Shown: in pieces, positions 46,924 to 58,300 of the stretch | Numbering within the stretch: the stretch's first letter is position 1 | How the letters are laid out: each line of letters begins with the position of its first letter | From: Arenicola marina | Taxonomy: Eukaryota > Annelida > Polychaeta > Arenicolidae | Direction: 5' to 3' | Length of the DNA stretch: 64,000 nt | Assembly (NCBI GenBank): GCA_964019135.1 | Contig: OZ025258.1 | Coordinates: 3,863,961 to 3,927,960, forward strand | Notes under the pieces: generated by a model | The model's database searches: none | Seen by the model: the letters and a program-made list of their open reading frames with translations, nothing else | What the model was told of the DNA's origin: nothing | Position numbers and translations under genes: made by a program

Positions 46924-47325
46924 GTTTGTAGGTTGTTTAAAATGGGACTGGTTGAAAACGACATTTGCGATTACTGCGATGGAATTGATACGATCATCCA
47001 CAGGTTTATATCATGTCCCGTTGTAAGAACATTCTGGGAGGACTTTTTATCTTGGTGGAAAAGTAATGCCGCTGAAGACGTCCATCTACATAAATTGCAA
47101 CTATTATTAGGAGATATCAAGGCAGATTACGCCCCCAATAACTGTTTTTACTTGTTGCAAGAAACTTTATTCATAAACAGAAGTGTAAGGCGGCTCCTGT
47201 CAGCTTTCATATTTTTAAGGTCGTCTTAAAGTACCATATTATGTTGGAAAAACACATTCTTTTAGCCAAGCAGCAACTAGACAAGTATGAAAAAAGGTGG
47301 AGACGCTCTCTAATGTTTGTGAAAT
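46924..47325 (+). pseudogene. 3' end of a LINE ORF2 (reverse transcriptase C-terminus), decayed
   Basis: The translation contains ICDYCDGIDTIIHRFISCP, a Cys-x2-Cys-x7-His-x4-Cys knuckle typical of the region after the reverse transcriptase in non-LTR retrotransposons. A segment FYLLQETLFINRS follows. After a stop near 47227 the next frame continues as KYHIMLEKHILLAKQQLDKY, so there is at least one frameshift. 5'-truncated and inactive. It abuts the TA-flanked element, which may have inserted into it. Confidence 0.75.
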
Positions 47326-48029
47326 AGGTCCTAATGCCAGACGTTTTGATCCCCTGCGGTGATTTTCAACATAAAGCGAAAAAACGCAAACTCTGATTTG
47401 TTTATTAAACGTTCGTTTATTCCGTCCTTCAAACATACATCACGTGACCTACAAAAGGAGGTCTGGTATCGGTGGGAGGGAATGGTGACAGGTCTCCATC
47501 AGAAACAATCTTCAGCGGCCACCCGGTGCTGCCATCTAGTGGCGGAGACATAACGAGGGATGACAAATAAAGTCCAACACTCACTTCAGGTATGTATAAC
47601 TTAATGTATAACCGGATGACGCCCGGTCGTTTGGCCCAGAGCACGTGGTAATAAAGTTACTAGCTGGCTGCCCAGGGTGGCTTCTAGTGGCCTGACGTCA
47701 CAGACGAATAGCCCTACAAAGAACTGTGTTTTTTATTTATCTAACGTACAAGGAGCGTGCATACATTGTATACCTCCAGAAAACGGCTACAGCACGTTTT
47801 CCGCACCCAGCGACTTAATTACCATTGGCAGATACTCAAGTTGACGTTAAATAAATTGCCATTTAAGCCTATGTTCGTGTAGGTGCGGCCCCCTGTATGA
47901 CGTCAGGTTAGAGGAAGGAGTGATGTCTTTCATAGAGGTACCACAGATGTATCATAGACAAGGCATCCAGACATGATATGTTGGCACGCAGGTCAGAACC
48001 TGGTTAGCACCACGTGAGTGCACTGAACG
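47326..48029. other. Intergenic, no feature seen
   Basis: Unique-looking sequence between the LINE fragment and the 24-bp array. No exon recognised. Confidence 0.5.
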
Positions 48030-51000
48030 ATGGGGTGCACGCTGATTGTATGGCGAGTGTGCGTGGAGTGTATGGGTGGGGTGTGCGTGGAGTGTATGGG
48101 TGGAGAGTGCGTGGAGTGTATGGGTGGAGTGTGCGTGGAGTGTATGGGTGGAGCGTGCGTGGAGTGTATGGGTGGAGTGTGCGTGGAGTGTATGGGTGGT
48201 GAGTGTGCGTGGAGTGTATGGGTGGAGTGTATGGGTGGAGTGAGCGTGGAGTGTATGGGTGGAGTGTGCGTGGAGTGTATGGGTGGAGTGTGCGTGGAGT
48301 GTATGGGTGGTGAGTGTGCGTGGAGTGTATGGGTGGAGTGTATGGGTGGAGTGAGCGTGGAGTGTATGGGTGGCGAGTGTGCGTGGAGTGTATGGGTGGA
48401 GTGTGCGTGGAGTGTATGGGTGGAGTGTGCGTGGAGTGTATGGGTGGCGAGTGTGCGTGGAGTGTATGGGTGGCGAGTGTGCGTGGAGTGTATGGGTGGA
48501 GTGTGCGTGGAGTGTATGGGTGGAGTGTGCGTGGAGTGTATGGGTGGTGAGTGTGCGTGGAGTGTATGGGTGGAGTGTGCGTGGAGTGTATGGGTGGAGT
48601 GTGCGTGGAGTGTATGGGTGGAGTGTGCGTGGAGTGTATGGGTGGAGTGTGCGTGGAGTGTATGGGTGGAGTGTGCGTGGAGTGTATGGGTGGTGAGTGT
48701 GCGTGGAGTGTATGGGTGGAGTGTGCGTGGAGTGTATGGGTGGAGTGTGCGTGGAGTGTATGGGTGGAGTGTGCGTGGAGTGTATGGGTGGAGTGTATGG
48801 GTGGAGTGAGCGTGGAGTGTATGGGTGGTGAGTGTGCGTGGAGTGTATGGGTGGAGTGTATGGGTGGTGAGTGTGCGTGGAGTGTATGGGTGGAGTGTAT
48901 GGGTGGAGTGAGCGTGGAGTGTATGGGTGGAGGAAGCACGCTGATTGTATGGTGAGTATGCGTGGAGTGTATGGGTGGTGAGTGTGCGTGGAGTGTATGG
49001 GTGGAGTGTGCGTGGAGTGTATGGGTGGAGTGTGCGTGGAGTGTATGGGTGGTGAGTGTGCGTGGAGTGTATGGGTGGAGTGTATGGGTGGAGTGAGTGT
49101 GGAGTGTATGGGTGGAGGAAGCACGCTGATTGTATGGTGAGTATGCGTGGAGTGTATGGGTAGCGTGTGTGCGTGGAGTGTATGGGTGGCGTGTGCGTGG
49201 AGTGTATGGGTGGCGAGTGTGCGTGGAGTGTATGGGTGGCGAGTGTGCGTGGAGTGCATGGGTGGCGTGTGTGCGTGGAGTGTATGGGTGGAGTGTGCGT
49301 GGAGTGTATGGGTGGTGAGTGTGCGTGGAGTGTATGGGTGGAGTGTGCGTGGAGTGTATGGGTGGAGTGTGCGTGGAGTGTATGGGTGGCGAGTGTGCGT
49401 GGAGTGTATGGGTGGCGAGTGTGCGTGGAGTGTATGGGTGGAGTGTGTGCGTGGAGTGTATGGGTGGCGAGTGTGCGTGGAGTGTATGGGTGGAGTGTGC
49501 GTGGAGTGTATGGGTGGAGTGTGTGTGGAGTGTATGGGTGGAGTGTGCGTGGAGTGTATGGGTGGCGAGTGTGCGTGGAGTGTATGGGTGGAGAGTGTGC
49601 GTGGAGTGTATGGGTGGAGTGTGCGTGGAGTGTATGGGTGGAGTGTGCATGGAGTGTATGGGTGGCGTGTGTGCGTGGAGTGTATGGGTGGCGTGTGCGT
49701 GGAGTGTATGGGTGGCGAGTGTGCGTGGAGTGTATGGGTGGCGAGTGTGCGTGGAGTGCATGGGTGGCGTGTGTGCGTGGAGTGTATGGGTGGAGTGTGC
49801 GTGGAGTGTATGGGTGGTGAGTGTGCGTGGAGTGTATGGGTGGAGTGTGCGTGGAGTGTATGGGTGGAGTGTGCGTGGAGTGTATGGGTGGCGAGTGTGC
49901 GTGGAGTGTATGGGTGGCGAGTGTGCGTGGAGTGTATGGGTGGAGTGTGTGCGTGGAGTGTATGGGTGGCGAGTGTGCGTGGAGTGTATGGGTGGAGTGT
50001 GCGTGGAGTGTATGGGTGGAGTGTGTGTGGAGTGTATGGGTGGAGTGTGCGTGGAGTGTATGGGTGGCGAGTGTGCGTGGAGTGTATGGGTGGAGAGTGT
50101 GCGTGGAGTGTATGGGTGGAGTGTGCGTGGAGTGTATGGGTGGAGTGTGCGTGGAGTGTATGGGTGGAGTGTGCGTGGAGTGTATGGGTGGAGTGTGCGT
50201 GGAGTGTATGGATGGCGAGTGTGCGTGGAGTGTATGGGTGGAGAGTGTGCGTGGAGTGTATGGGTGGAGAGTGTGCGTGGAGTGTATGGGTGGCGAGTAT
50301 GCGTGGAGTGTATGGGTGGAGTGTGCGTGGAGTGTATGGGTGGCGAGTGTGCGTGGAGTGTATGGGTGGAGTGTGCGTGGAGTGTATGGGTGGCGAGTGT
50401 GCGTGGAGTGTATGGGTGGAGTGTGCGTGGAGTGTATGGGTGGCGAGTATGCGTGGAGTGTATGGGTGGAGTGTGCGTGGAGTGTATGGGTGGCGAGTGT
50501 GCGTGGAGTGTATGGGTGGAGTGTGCGTGGAGTGTATGGGTGGAGAGTGTGCGTGGAGTGTATGGGTGGAGTGTGCGTGGAGTGTATGGGTGGCGAGTGT
50601 GCGTGGAGTGTATGGGTGGCGTGTGCGTGGAGTGTATGGGTGGCGAGTGTGCGTGGAGTGTATGGGTGGAGTGTGCGTGGAGTGTATGGGTGGCGAGTGT
50701 GCGTGGAGTGTATGGGTGGCGTATGGGTGGAGTGTATGGGTGGTGAGTGTGCGTGGAGTGTATGGGTGGAGAGTGTGCGTGGAGTGTATGGGTGGCGTGT
50801 GCGTGGAGTGTATGGGTGGAGTGTGTGCGTGGAGTGTATGGGTGGAGTGTGCGTGGAGTGTATGGGTGGAGTGTGCGTGGAGTGTATGGGTGGAGTGTGC
50901 GTGGAGTGTATGGGTGGCGTGTGCGTGGAGTGTATGGGTGGAGGGTGCGTGGAGTGTATGGGTGGAGTGTGCATGGAGTGTATGGGTGGCGAGTGTGCGT

Positions 51001-53035
51001 GGAGTGTATGGGTGGCGTGTGCGTGGAGTGTATGGGTGGTGAGTGTGCGTGGAGTGTATGGGTGGAGAGTGTGCGTGGAGTGTATGGGTGGAGTGTGCGT
51101 GGAGTGTATGGGTGGAGAGTGTGCGTGGAGTGTATGGGTGGAGAGTGTGCGTGGAGTGTATGGGTGGAGTGTGCATGGAGTGTATGGGTGGAGAGTGTGC
51201 GTGGAGTGTATGGGTGGAGTGTGCGTGGAGTGTATGGGTGGAGAGTGTGCGTGGAGTGTATGGGTGGAGTGTGCATGGAGTGTATGGGTGGAGTGTGCGT
51301 GGAGTGTATGGGTGGAGTGTGCGTGGAGTGTATGGGTGGAGTGTGCGTGGAGTGTATGGGTGGCGTGTGCGTGGAGTGTATGGGTGGAGGGTGCGTGGAG
51401 TGTATGGGTGGAGTGTGCATGGAGTGTATGGGTGGCGAGTGTGCGTGGAGTGTATGGGTGGCGTGTGCGTGGAGTGTATGGGTGGTGAGTGTGCGTGGAG
51501 TGTATGGGTGGAGAGTGTGCGTGGAGTGTATGGGTGGAGTGTGCGTGGAGTGTATGGGTGGAGTGTGCGTGGAGTGTATGGGTGGCGTGTGCGTGGAGTG
51601 TATGGGTGGAGGGTGCGTGGAGTGTATGGGTGGAGTGTGCATGGAGTGTATGGGTGGCGAGTGTGCGTGGAGTGTATGGGTGGCGTGTGCGTGGAGTGTA
51701 TGGGTGGAGTGTGTGCGTGGAGTGTATGGGTGGAGTGTGCGTGGAGTGTATGGGTGGAGTGTGCGTGGAGTGTATGGGTGGAGTGTGCGTGGAGTGTATG
51801 GGTGGAGTGTGCGTGGAGTGTATGGGTGGAGTGTGCGTGGAGTGTATGGGTGGAGAGTGTGCGTGGAGTGTATGGGTGGAGTGTGCGTGGAGTGTATGGG
51901 TGGCGTGTGTGCGTGGAGTGTATGGGTGGCGAGTGTGCGTGGAGTGTATGGGTGGCGTGTGCGTGGAGTGTATGGGTGGAGTGTGCGTGGAGTGTATGGG
52001 TGGAGAATGTGCGTGGAGTGTATGGGTGGAGTGTGCGTGGAGTGTATGGGTGGAGAGTGTGCGTGGAGTGTATGGGTGGAGTGTGCATGGAGTGTATGGG
52101 TGGAGAGTGTGCGTGGAGTGTATGGGTGGAGTGTGCGTGGAGTGTATGGGTGGAGTGTGTGCGTGGAGTGTATGGGTGGAGTGTGTGCGTGGAGTGTATG
52201 GGTGGAGTGTGCGTGGAGTGTATGGGTGGAGAGTGTGCGTGGAGTGTATGGGTGGAGTGTGTGCGTGGAGTGTATGGGTGGTGAGTGTGCGTGGAGTGTA
52301 TGGGTGGAGTGTGCGTGGAGTGTATGGGTGGAGAGTGTGCGTGGAGTGTATGGGTGGAGGGTGCGTGGAGTGTATGGGTGGAGTGTGCGTGGAGTGTATG
52401 GGTGGAGAGTGTGCGTGGAGTGTATGGGTGGAGTGTGCGTGGAGTGTATGGGTGGAGAGTGTGCGTGGAGTGTATGGGTGGAGAGTGTGCGTGGAGTGTA
52501 CGGGTGGAGTGTGCGTGGAGTGTATGGGTGGAGAGTGTGCGTGGAGTGTATGGGTGGAGAGTGTGCGTCGAGTGTATGGGTGGAGAGTGTGCGTGGAGTG
52601 TATGGGTGGAGAGTGTGCGTGGAGTGTACGGGTTGAGTGTGCGTGGAGTGTATGGGTGGAGAGTGTGCGTGGAGTGTATGGGTGGAGAGTGTGCGTGGAG
52701 TGTATGGGTGGAGAGTGTGCGTGGAGTGTATGGGTGGAGAGTATGCGTGGAGTGTATGGGTGGAGAGTGTGCGTGGAGTGTATGGGTGGAGTGTGCGTGG
52801 AGTGTATGGGTGGAGAGTGTGCGTGGAGTGTATGGGTGGAGTGTGCGTGGAGTGTATGGGTGGAGTGTGCGTGGAGTGTATGGGTGGAGTGTGCGTGGAG
52901 TGTATGGGTGGAGAGTGTGCGTGGAGTGTATGGGTGGAAAGTGTGCGTGGAGTGTATGGGTGGAGAGTGTGCGTGGAGTGTATGGGTGGAGAGTGTGCGT
53001 GGAGTGTACGGGTGGAGAGTGTACGCGGAGTGCAC
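48030..53035. repeat. 24-bp minisatellite, ~205 units
   Basis: Basic unit AGTGTGCGTGGAGTGTATGG plus GTGG, with 26-bp variants (extra AG, GCG or TG) interspersed. The unit has no stop codon in any of six frames, so overlapping frames up to 1680 codons appear on both strands (HSTHTLHA, PPIHSTHT, YTPRTLHP on minus; VECMGGVC, SVRGVYGW on plus). Nearly identical 502-bp blocks are repeated: the rare word GGAGTGCATGG occurs at 49251 and 49753, and GTGTGTGTGG at 49519 and 50021. A separate edge block with GGAAGCACGCTGATTGTATG occurs at about 48933 and 49116. Confidence 0.97.
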
Positions 53036-53100
53036 GATTGGGGAGTGTATACGGGGAGTATACGCTACAATTTTATGAACATTACCGTGTATTCATAATC

Positions 53101-53240
53101 TGTACGCTGAGTGTACGCTGGGTGTACGCTGAGTGTACGCTGAGTGTACGCTGAGTTTACTCTGAGTGTACGCTGAGTGTACGCTGAGTGGACGCTGAGT
53201 GTACGCTGACTGCACGCTGACTGCACGATTCAAGGTGTAC
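53101..53240. repeat. 11-bp tandem repeat adjoining the 24-bp array
   Basis: About 12 units of TGTACGCTGAG with a few substitutions. The edge of the 24-bp array (GGAGTGTACGGG, then GAGTGTACGCGGAGTG) grades into it, so the two arrays may share an origin. Confidence 0.9.
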
Positions 53241-53795
53241 GCCCGGTGTACGCAGCACTCCACCAGCATAGTCAATCTATCACCAGAGAAACTAACCATG
53301 CTTGTCACCAAGTCAAACACGTCATGTATCACTACAGCCTACAAAACCAACGTAACAAAAATGTGTATATTTACCAGAAACTGGACATACACATATTACA
53401 ACAGTGCCTGAAAACGTCAGCCTTACACAGTGCACATAATGCACACAAACATTCAGCAAATCACTATCTGATACTGCAAACAACAGGACAACGCTAAGGA
53501 AGGTCTATATTATTGTAGTAATACCAACAGCAGGAGATTATATATCTTTACATGGTAGTCACAATCATCTATTTAATGAATCACTCCCAATCAAATTTAG
53601 GTATGCTTTCATCAAGCTTTCATCATCATATTTGGTGCATTAATTGTGCGTATTAACGTTCAGTAACAACGTTAGGTGTATAATGTACAGACGTGAGCGT
53701 ACAGGTGCCAGCAGAGTGCTACAACATCTACACTTCATATCAGCACCAGGGTTTCACACACATTGGCACTTCAAATACACGCTCCATGTTTGTCA
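53241..53795. other. Intergenic, no feature seen
   Basis: AT-rich spacer with short frames only. Confidence 0.5.
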
Positions 53796-53885
53796 TGGGG
53801 CCGGAGAGATACCTCAGTGGGTTAGCGCCCGCATTGAGTGCTCTGGCCACCTGAGAGCTTAACGGCACGTGGATCGGTGGTGCGA
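53796..53885 (+). mobile_element. tRNA-derived SINE head, 3'-truncated (copy 6)
   Basis: Carries GATACCTCAGTGGGTTAGCG, GAGTGCTCTGGCCACCTGAG and CGGCACGTGGATCGGTGGT, then stops at the B box (TGCGAG in place of TTCGCG). The body and tail are missing. Confidence 0.85.
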
Positions 53886-54596
53886 GCTGTACCTGATTAA
53901 TGGAGATATTGTATTATAATACATTGTTTTATTCCATAACTGCAGTCTACGGTACCTAGAGCTACATAACCCTTTGTTTTCTGTAAACATTTACTTGGGA
54001 CACAGTAAGGATCTCTCATTACAACAACTCTAGAGCGTAATCCTGATTTCCAAATCTCTTTACGCAAATAGAACGGACGTCATTATAAAGGTGTCTATGC
54101 TTTTTTTGATATAATCGTTTTTTAATATAATAGTTTTTAATATAAACAAAACTGTGTTAAGCTAACAATGTTAGAAAGTTGAGAGTAAGTTATCTGCTTG
54201 AATTCGTTCTTAAAACCAGCACAAATCACAAAGCAATATTATGATACATTTCGCATTTTATATTTGAAATATAAACTATGGGAGACTACTGACAAACGTC
54301 GTTTGATTTGTCGTTTGCTTTGTGACGACAGGACCTGTGGGCGTTCCCCGGTTGAGTTGATCGCGTGGGGCGTACGGTCCTCGCCGGCGTACAGTCCTCG
54401 CCGACACATAACGAGGTAAGAGGTATGCATCACGTGCCACACAACACGGCCATCCAGGCTGAGGGTCGCGACGGTGGCGACACCAAGAGGAACGCGGACG
54501 AGCGATGTGCCCAGTACCAGGGACCACTGGCGCCTCTAGTGGAAAGTGCTCGACAGATGGCGGTCTGCGCGCTACGGCACGTGCGACAAGCAGCGA
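53886..54596. other. 3' flank of SHPK, no second gene seen
   Basis: On the SHPK strand this is downstream of the stop. A candidate AATAAA signal (plus-strand TTTATT) is at 53928-53933, about 1 kb past the stop, and several ATTAAA-like words occur near 54120, but I cannot tell which is used. Confidence 0.35.
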
Positions 54597-54760
54597 CTCC
54601 TAGCGGCGCAACAACCAGCGACCCTTAGGGGCGCGACAAACAGCGATCTCTAGCGGCCCAACAACCAGCGACCTCTAGTGGCGCGACAACCAGCGACCCC
54701 TAGCGGCGAGACAACCAGCGACGCCTAGCGGCGCGACAACCAGCGACCACTAGCGACATC
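54597..54760. repeat. ~25-bp GC-rich repeat, about 7 units
   Basis: Units contain CGACAACCAGCGACCCCTAG and CGGCG with variants. It lies in the 3' UTR or flank of SHPK. Confidence 0.88.
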
Positions 54761-54828
54761 ACCCGTGACGTCATCGCAACAGCGTTAGGCAATACAGCTT
54801 TAGTCGCAATACGAAGAATCCACCACTA

Positions 54829-54940
54829 GCGCCCCCCAGCGGCGGCCAGCGGGGCCCCGACGGCGGCGTCGCCGCCCCGACGGCGGCGTTCGCCTCACTT
54901 CCGGGACAGAGCTCCAGCGTCAGCTGGTAGTGCTCCTCAA
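54829..54940 (-). repeat. Duplicate of the SHPK stop-codon region
   Basis: This is a second copy of about 54941-55040, the last ~100 bp of the SHPK coding region with its TAG. Shared blocks include CCACTAGCGCCCCCCAGCGG and TTCCGGGACAGAGCTCCAGC. It has an extra ~18-bp GC-rich segment (CGCCGCCCCGACGGCGG). It lies after the real stop and so should be 3' UTR. Confidence 0.92.
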
Positions 54941-54943
54941 CCA

Positions 54944-55350
54944 CTAGCGCCCCCCAGCGGCGGCCAGCGCGGCCCCGACGGCGGCGTCCGCCTCACTTCC
55001 GGGACAGAGCTCCAGCGGCAGCTTGTAGTACTCCTCAATCTCGTGTCGCAGCAGGCTGTTTCGGCTGACGGCAGTCCCGCTGCCGATGATGCGGTGGACT
55101 CCGGCGGCCAGCAGGCAGTCCTGGTTCATCATGCTGTGGAGGTTGGCGACGAGGCCCCGGCAGAGGGCGACGTAGACGCTGCCGAGCCCGGTGTTGAGCG
55201 CCGTGATGTTGGTGACGGAGGCGCGCTGGTTGGGCGCGTGGCGCTCACCGTACACGGTGGGCGATATTACCAGCTCCACGTCGTTGGGCTGACTCTCCTG
55301 GCCCAGCGTGTGAAGCCGGTCCCAGATCTTGGACTCGGGCACCCCGAGAC
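54944..55350 (-). CDS. SHPK: Sedoheptulokinase, last coding exon
   Basis: A 407-bp exon with acceptor cgccag|GT, ending in TAG at 54946-54944. It encodes 134 complete codons after the split one: LGVPESKIWDRL, ELVISPTVYGERHAPNQRAS, VTNITALNTGLGSVYVALCR, GLVANLHSMMNQDCLLAAGV, IIGSGTAVSRN and a tail with EADAAVGAALAAAGGR. Human SHPK has GERHLPDQLASV, ALCRGIVQNLHSML and MGSGSALSRN in the same order (from memory). GSG.A.SRN is part of the ATP-binding C-terminal domain of FGGY-family kinases. The final third is very GC-rich and its end is duplicated downstream. Confidence 0.94.
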
Positions 55351-58300
55351 CTGGCGAGAAACAGACACCACATCGTTACCACGCGACCAGATATATATAT
55401 ACAAGAGATATTCGACCATAGGTCGAGGACGAAAATACATAAGTACATTTGGAAGCTGTATTAATGGCGACGTTACGAGTCGTCAGAGCCAATTTCGGCT
55501 GAAGGGCCTTATAGGGGCAATTTGGGCTAAGTGCTGCCTTCGACAGGCAGCGTGGCACTGTAGGCGGAGCTTAATTGGACATACAGTTTGAAGCCAAGGC
55601 GCTTCTCTTGAAGCAATATTAACGGTACTTTCGTATCTTTTATTTATTATGTCTTCGTGACTTCACAAACTTCACTTGACGATCACGACAATATTCGCGA
55701 TGGCTTCTATTTTGTTGGTATACCTACTTACGAACTCATGGGTGAACTCATGAATTTGTGGGTGATGGTAGCTATTGCCAAATTAGCTGAACATCAAGCA
55801 GGCCCAAACTTTCGTAGGAGCACGTAAGCTATGACGTTGACGCACACTTAGCCAGCTCGCCATAGGTGTTTCTGAAGACGACGTGTTTAAGTGAACATGA
55901 AATGTTGTTCTCAAGAGCGATTGCTTGACTCATTATGAATGGCGCTACGAAATTTACTTTTTATCTTCTAATACGTCATCGTGACGTGACATGACGTCAT
56001 TTGACGTTCTCAAAAATTCTCAAGATGGCTTCTATTTGTTTAATTTTCCATACCTATCAACTTGGGTTATGACAGCTATTGCCAAAGTGGCTGAAAATAA
56101 AGCAAACCCAACATTTCGTAGGAGCACGCTAGCTATGACGTCATTTTTGACGCATACTTATCCCCTGCGCCAAAAAAGTTACACACGGCACAAACTGTCC
56201 CTGAACACGACCTGCAACGTCAAGCGACCCGAAAGTCGCCATACCTTATAATAGCTGAGTAATAGCTTACGTAAGATGTGTGACGTCATGACGTCATAGT
56301 GACGTTATGACGTGACGCACGACAAAGTCCAAGTGGCAATACGCCATGGTTTACTGCCAAAACTTATTCGATTAAAGAGCTAGGCGATAGAAAGAATAGT
56401 CCTTCAGCTATGGCTTGACGAAATGGCCAAAAGTTGCACTAGTTCATCATTGCGGAGACACGGAGATCTAGGACAAGAGCAATGAACACTCCATGCGAAG
56501 TGATATAGCAACTCATTTGTTTCTTTTACTAGTTCTCTCCCGATCAATGATCCCTACCATTTGGCCTAAAGATCACAGCTCTGGCATGTTTTTCTTAATT
56601 TTGACGTTGTTTTAAAGATGGACACAATCTCCATTCACTCATCATTGGCGACCCTCAAAGGTGTAGTCCCACTTTGAAGCGCTCTAGCGCCATAACTGAG
56701 CAACATCCGCCTGATTGAAGCATTAAGTGATCTGTGGATGCTTATTGGTAACTAATTGGCGAAACGAATGCAATTTTAGCATTTTTATCTGATTTTTGAC
56801 GATTTTTCTTTCAATGGCAAGAATCTATGTTTACCATTAGGCCAGTGGCTTCGTTGCCATGGAAACAAAAAGTAATACAGAGATCGCCGTGTTTTTCTTA
56901 TAACTTGCTTTAATGTGATATTACCTCACTATGTGGCGAAGGAGACTGAAATAGCTTGAGCGGAAGAAGATCATATTCGATCAAGTTCATTTTTCCCCAT
57001 AGGATGTTAAACGATTTCGACTATATACCAAAAAGTAATATGGCTATGAAACCATGTTGACAGATTATGACTCAGCTTAGTATTATCCATCCACAGGTGC
57101 AAGCATTGAGTGATGGCTTGAATAGGACACCCGTGGGAGCCTCTGCTAACACAAAAAAGCCGTATCTTTCACCATTGGCCAAATTTCAAAAAAATCCTGT
57201 GACGTCACTATTTGCTCCAATCGCATGCGATAAGCACTGAGGCTACTATGTATCATGTTTAACTAAGAAAAAAATGCCGGTGTCGCTTGATGGAGGCACT
57301 TGTGAAATACACGACAAAACATTTTTCCCCGCCTAAAGATACAGCGCTTTAACATGGAAAGTTCCATAGAGAATTGCCGTCGGCCCTGGAACCGGAAGTA
57401 AGATAGGAACATATTGTTTTTAGTTTGCAGCTATACGAGGAACTACTTTTCCTACAATATGATGCTACTCACTCATTTTTGGGATTTTTTTTCTGATTTT
57501 TGACGATTTTTTTTAAGTACTAAAAGTGACGTCATCGTGACGTCACGTGACGCATCAGAGAACTCATCTCAATTCATATTTCTATGACATATTACGCATC
57601 AAACAATACCCGAAAATTGCGCCTCAAAATGCTAGCACATCTTGAAACTTGAAACCGTCAATATTAACGGATATAAGCGTTTTTAGTTATTTTTTCAAAA
57701 AATCGCTGTGATCTTGACCTTTTAACCTGGGTGACGAGTATGGTATAGCCCTATAGCCTAGCTATTAGATACTATAGACTGCGAACCGATGTATGCAGCC
57801 GTTAGGTCACAAAACGACTTCCCGTTTTTTAGTGAAACAGATATATAATATACAAACACGACCAACTGACATATGACGAATTTTCGTCATAATAAATATA
57901 TATATATGCATATGTACAACGCGTAAAGCGAGGAAGGTTGCACACTGCACGCTAGATGGTTCCACAGTTTCCAAGAATTGATATCAATAAGGTCAGTGAA
58001 ATGAGATGAATTGGTGTTTTAGGCCGCTTTAGTGCTGCAGCAGCTTCACGAAGGTTGCCATGACGCCCACACACCACTCACCCAGTTCGTGCGTCCACGG
58101 CTGCAGCAGCTTCACGAAGGTTGCCATAACGCCCACACACCACTCACCCAGTTCGTGCGTCCACGGCTGCAGCAGCTTCACGAAGGTTGCCATGACGCCC
58201 ACACACCACTCACCCAGTTCGTGCGTCCAATGCTGCAGCAGCGTCACGAAGGTTGCCATAACGCCCACACACCACTCACCCAGTTCGTGCGTCCACTGCT

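Noticed and set aside
47993-53035. Minus-strand open frames of 1680, 1378 and 1212 codons, and plus-strand frames up to 631
   Set aside because: All are translations of a stop-free 24-bp tandem repeat; frames on both strands overlap and no non-repeat domain, start context or splice structure is present.
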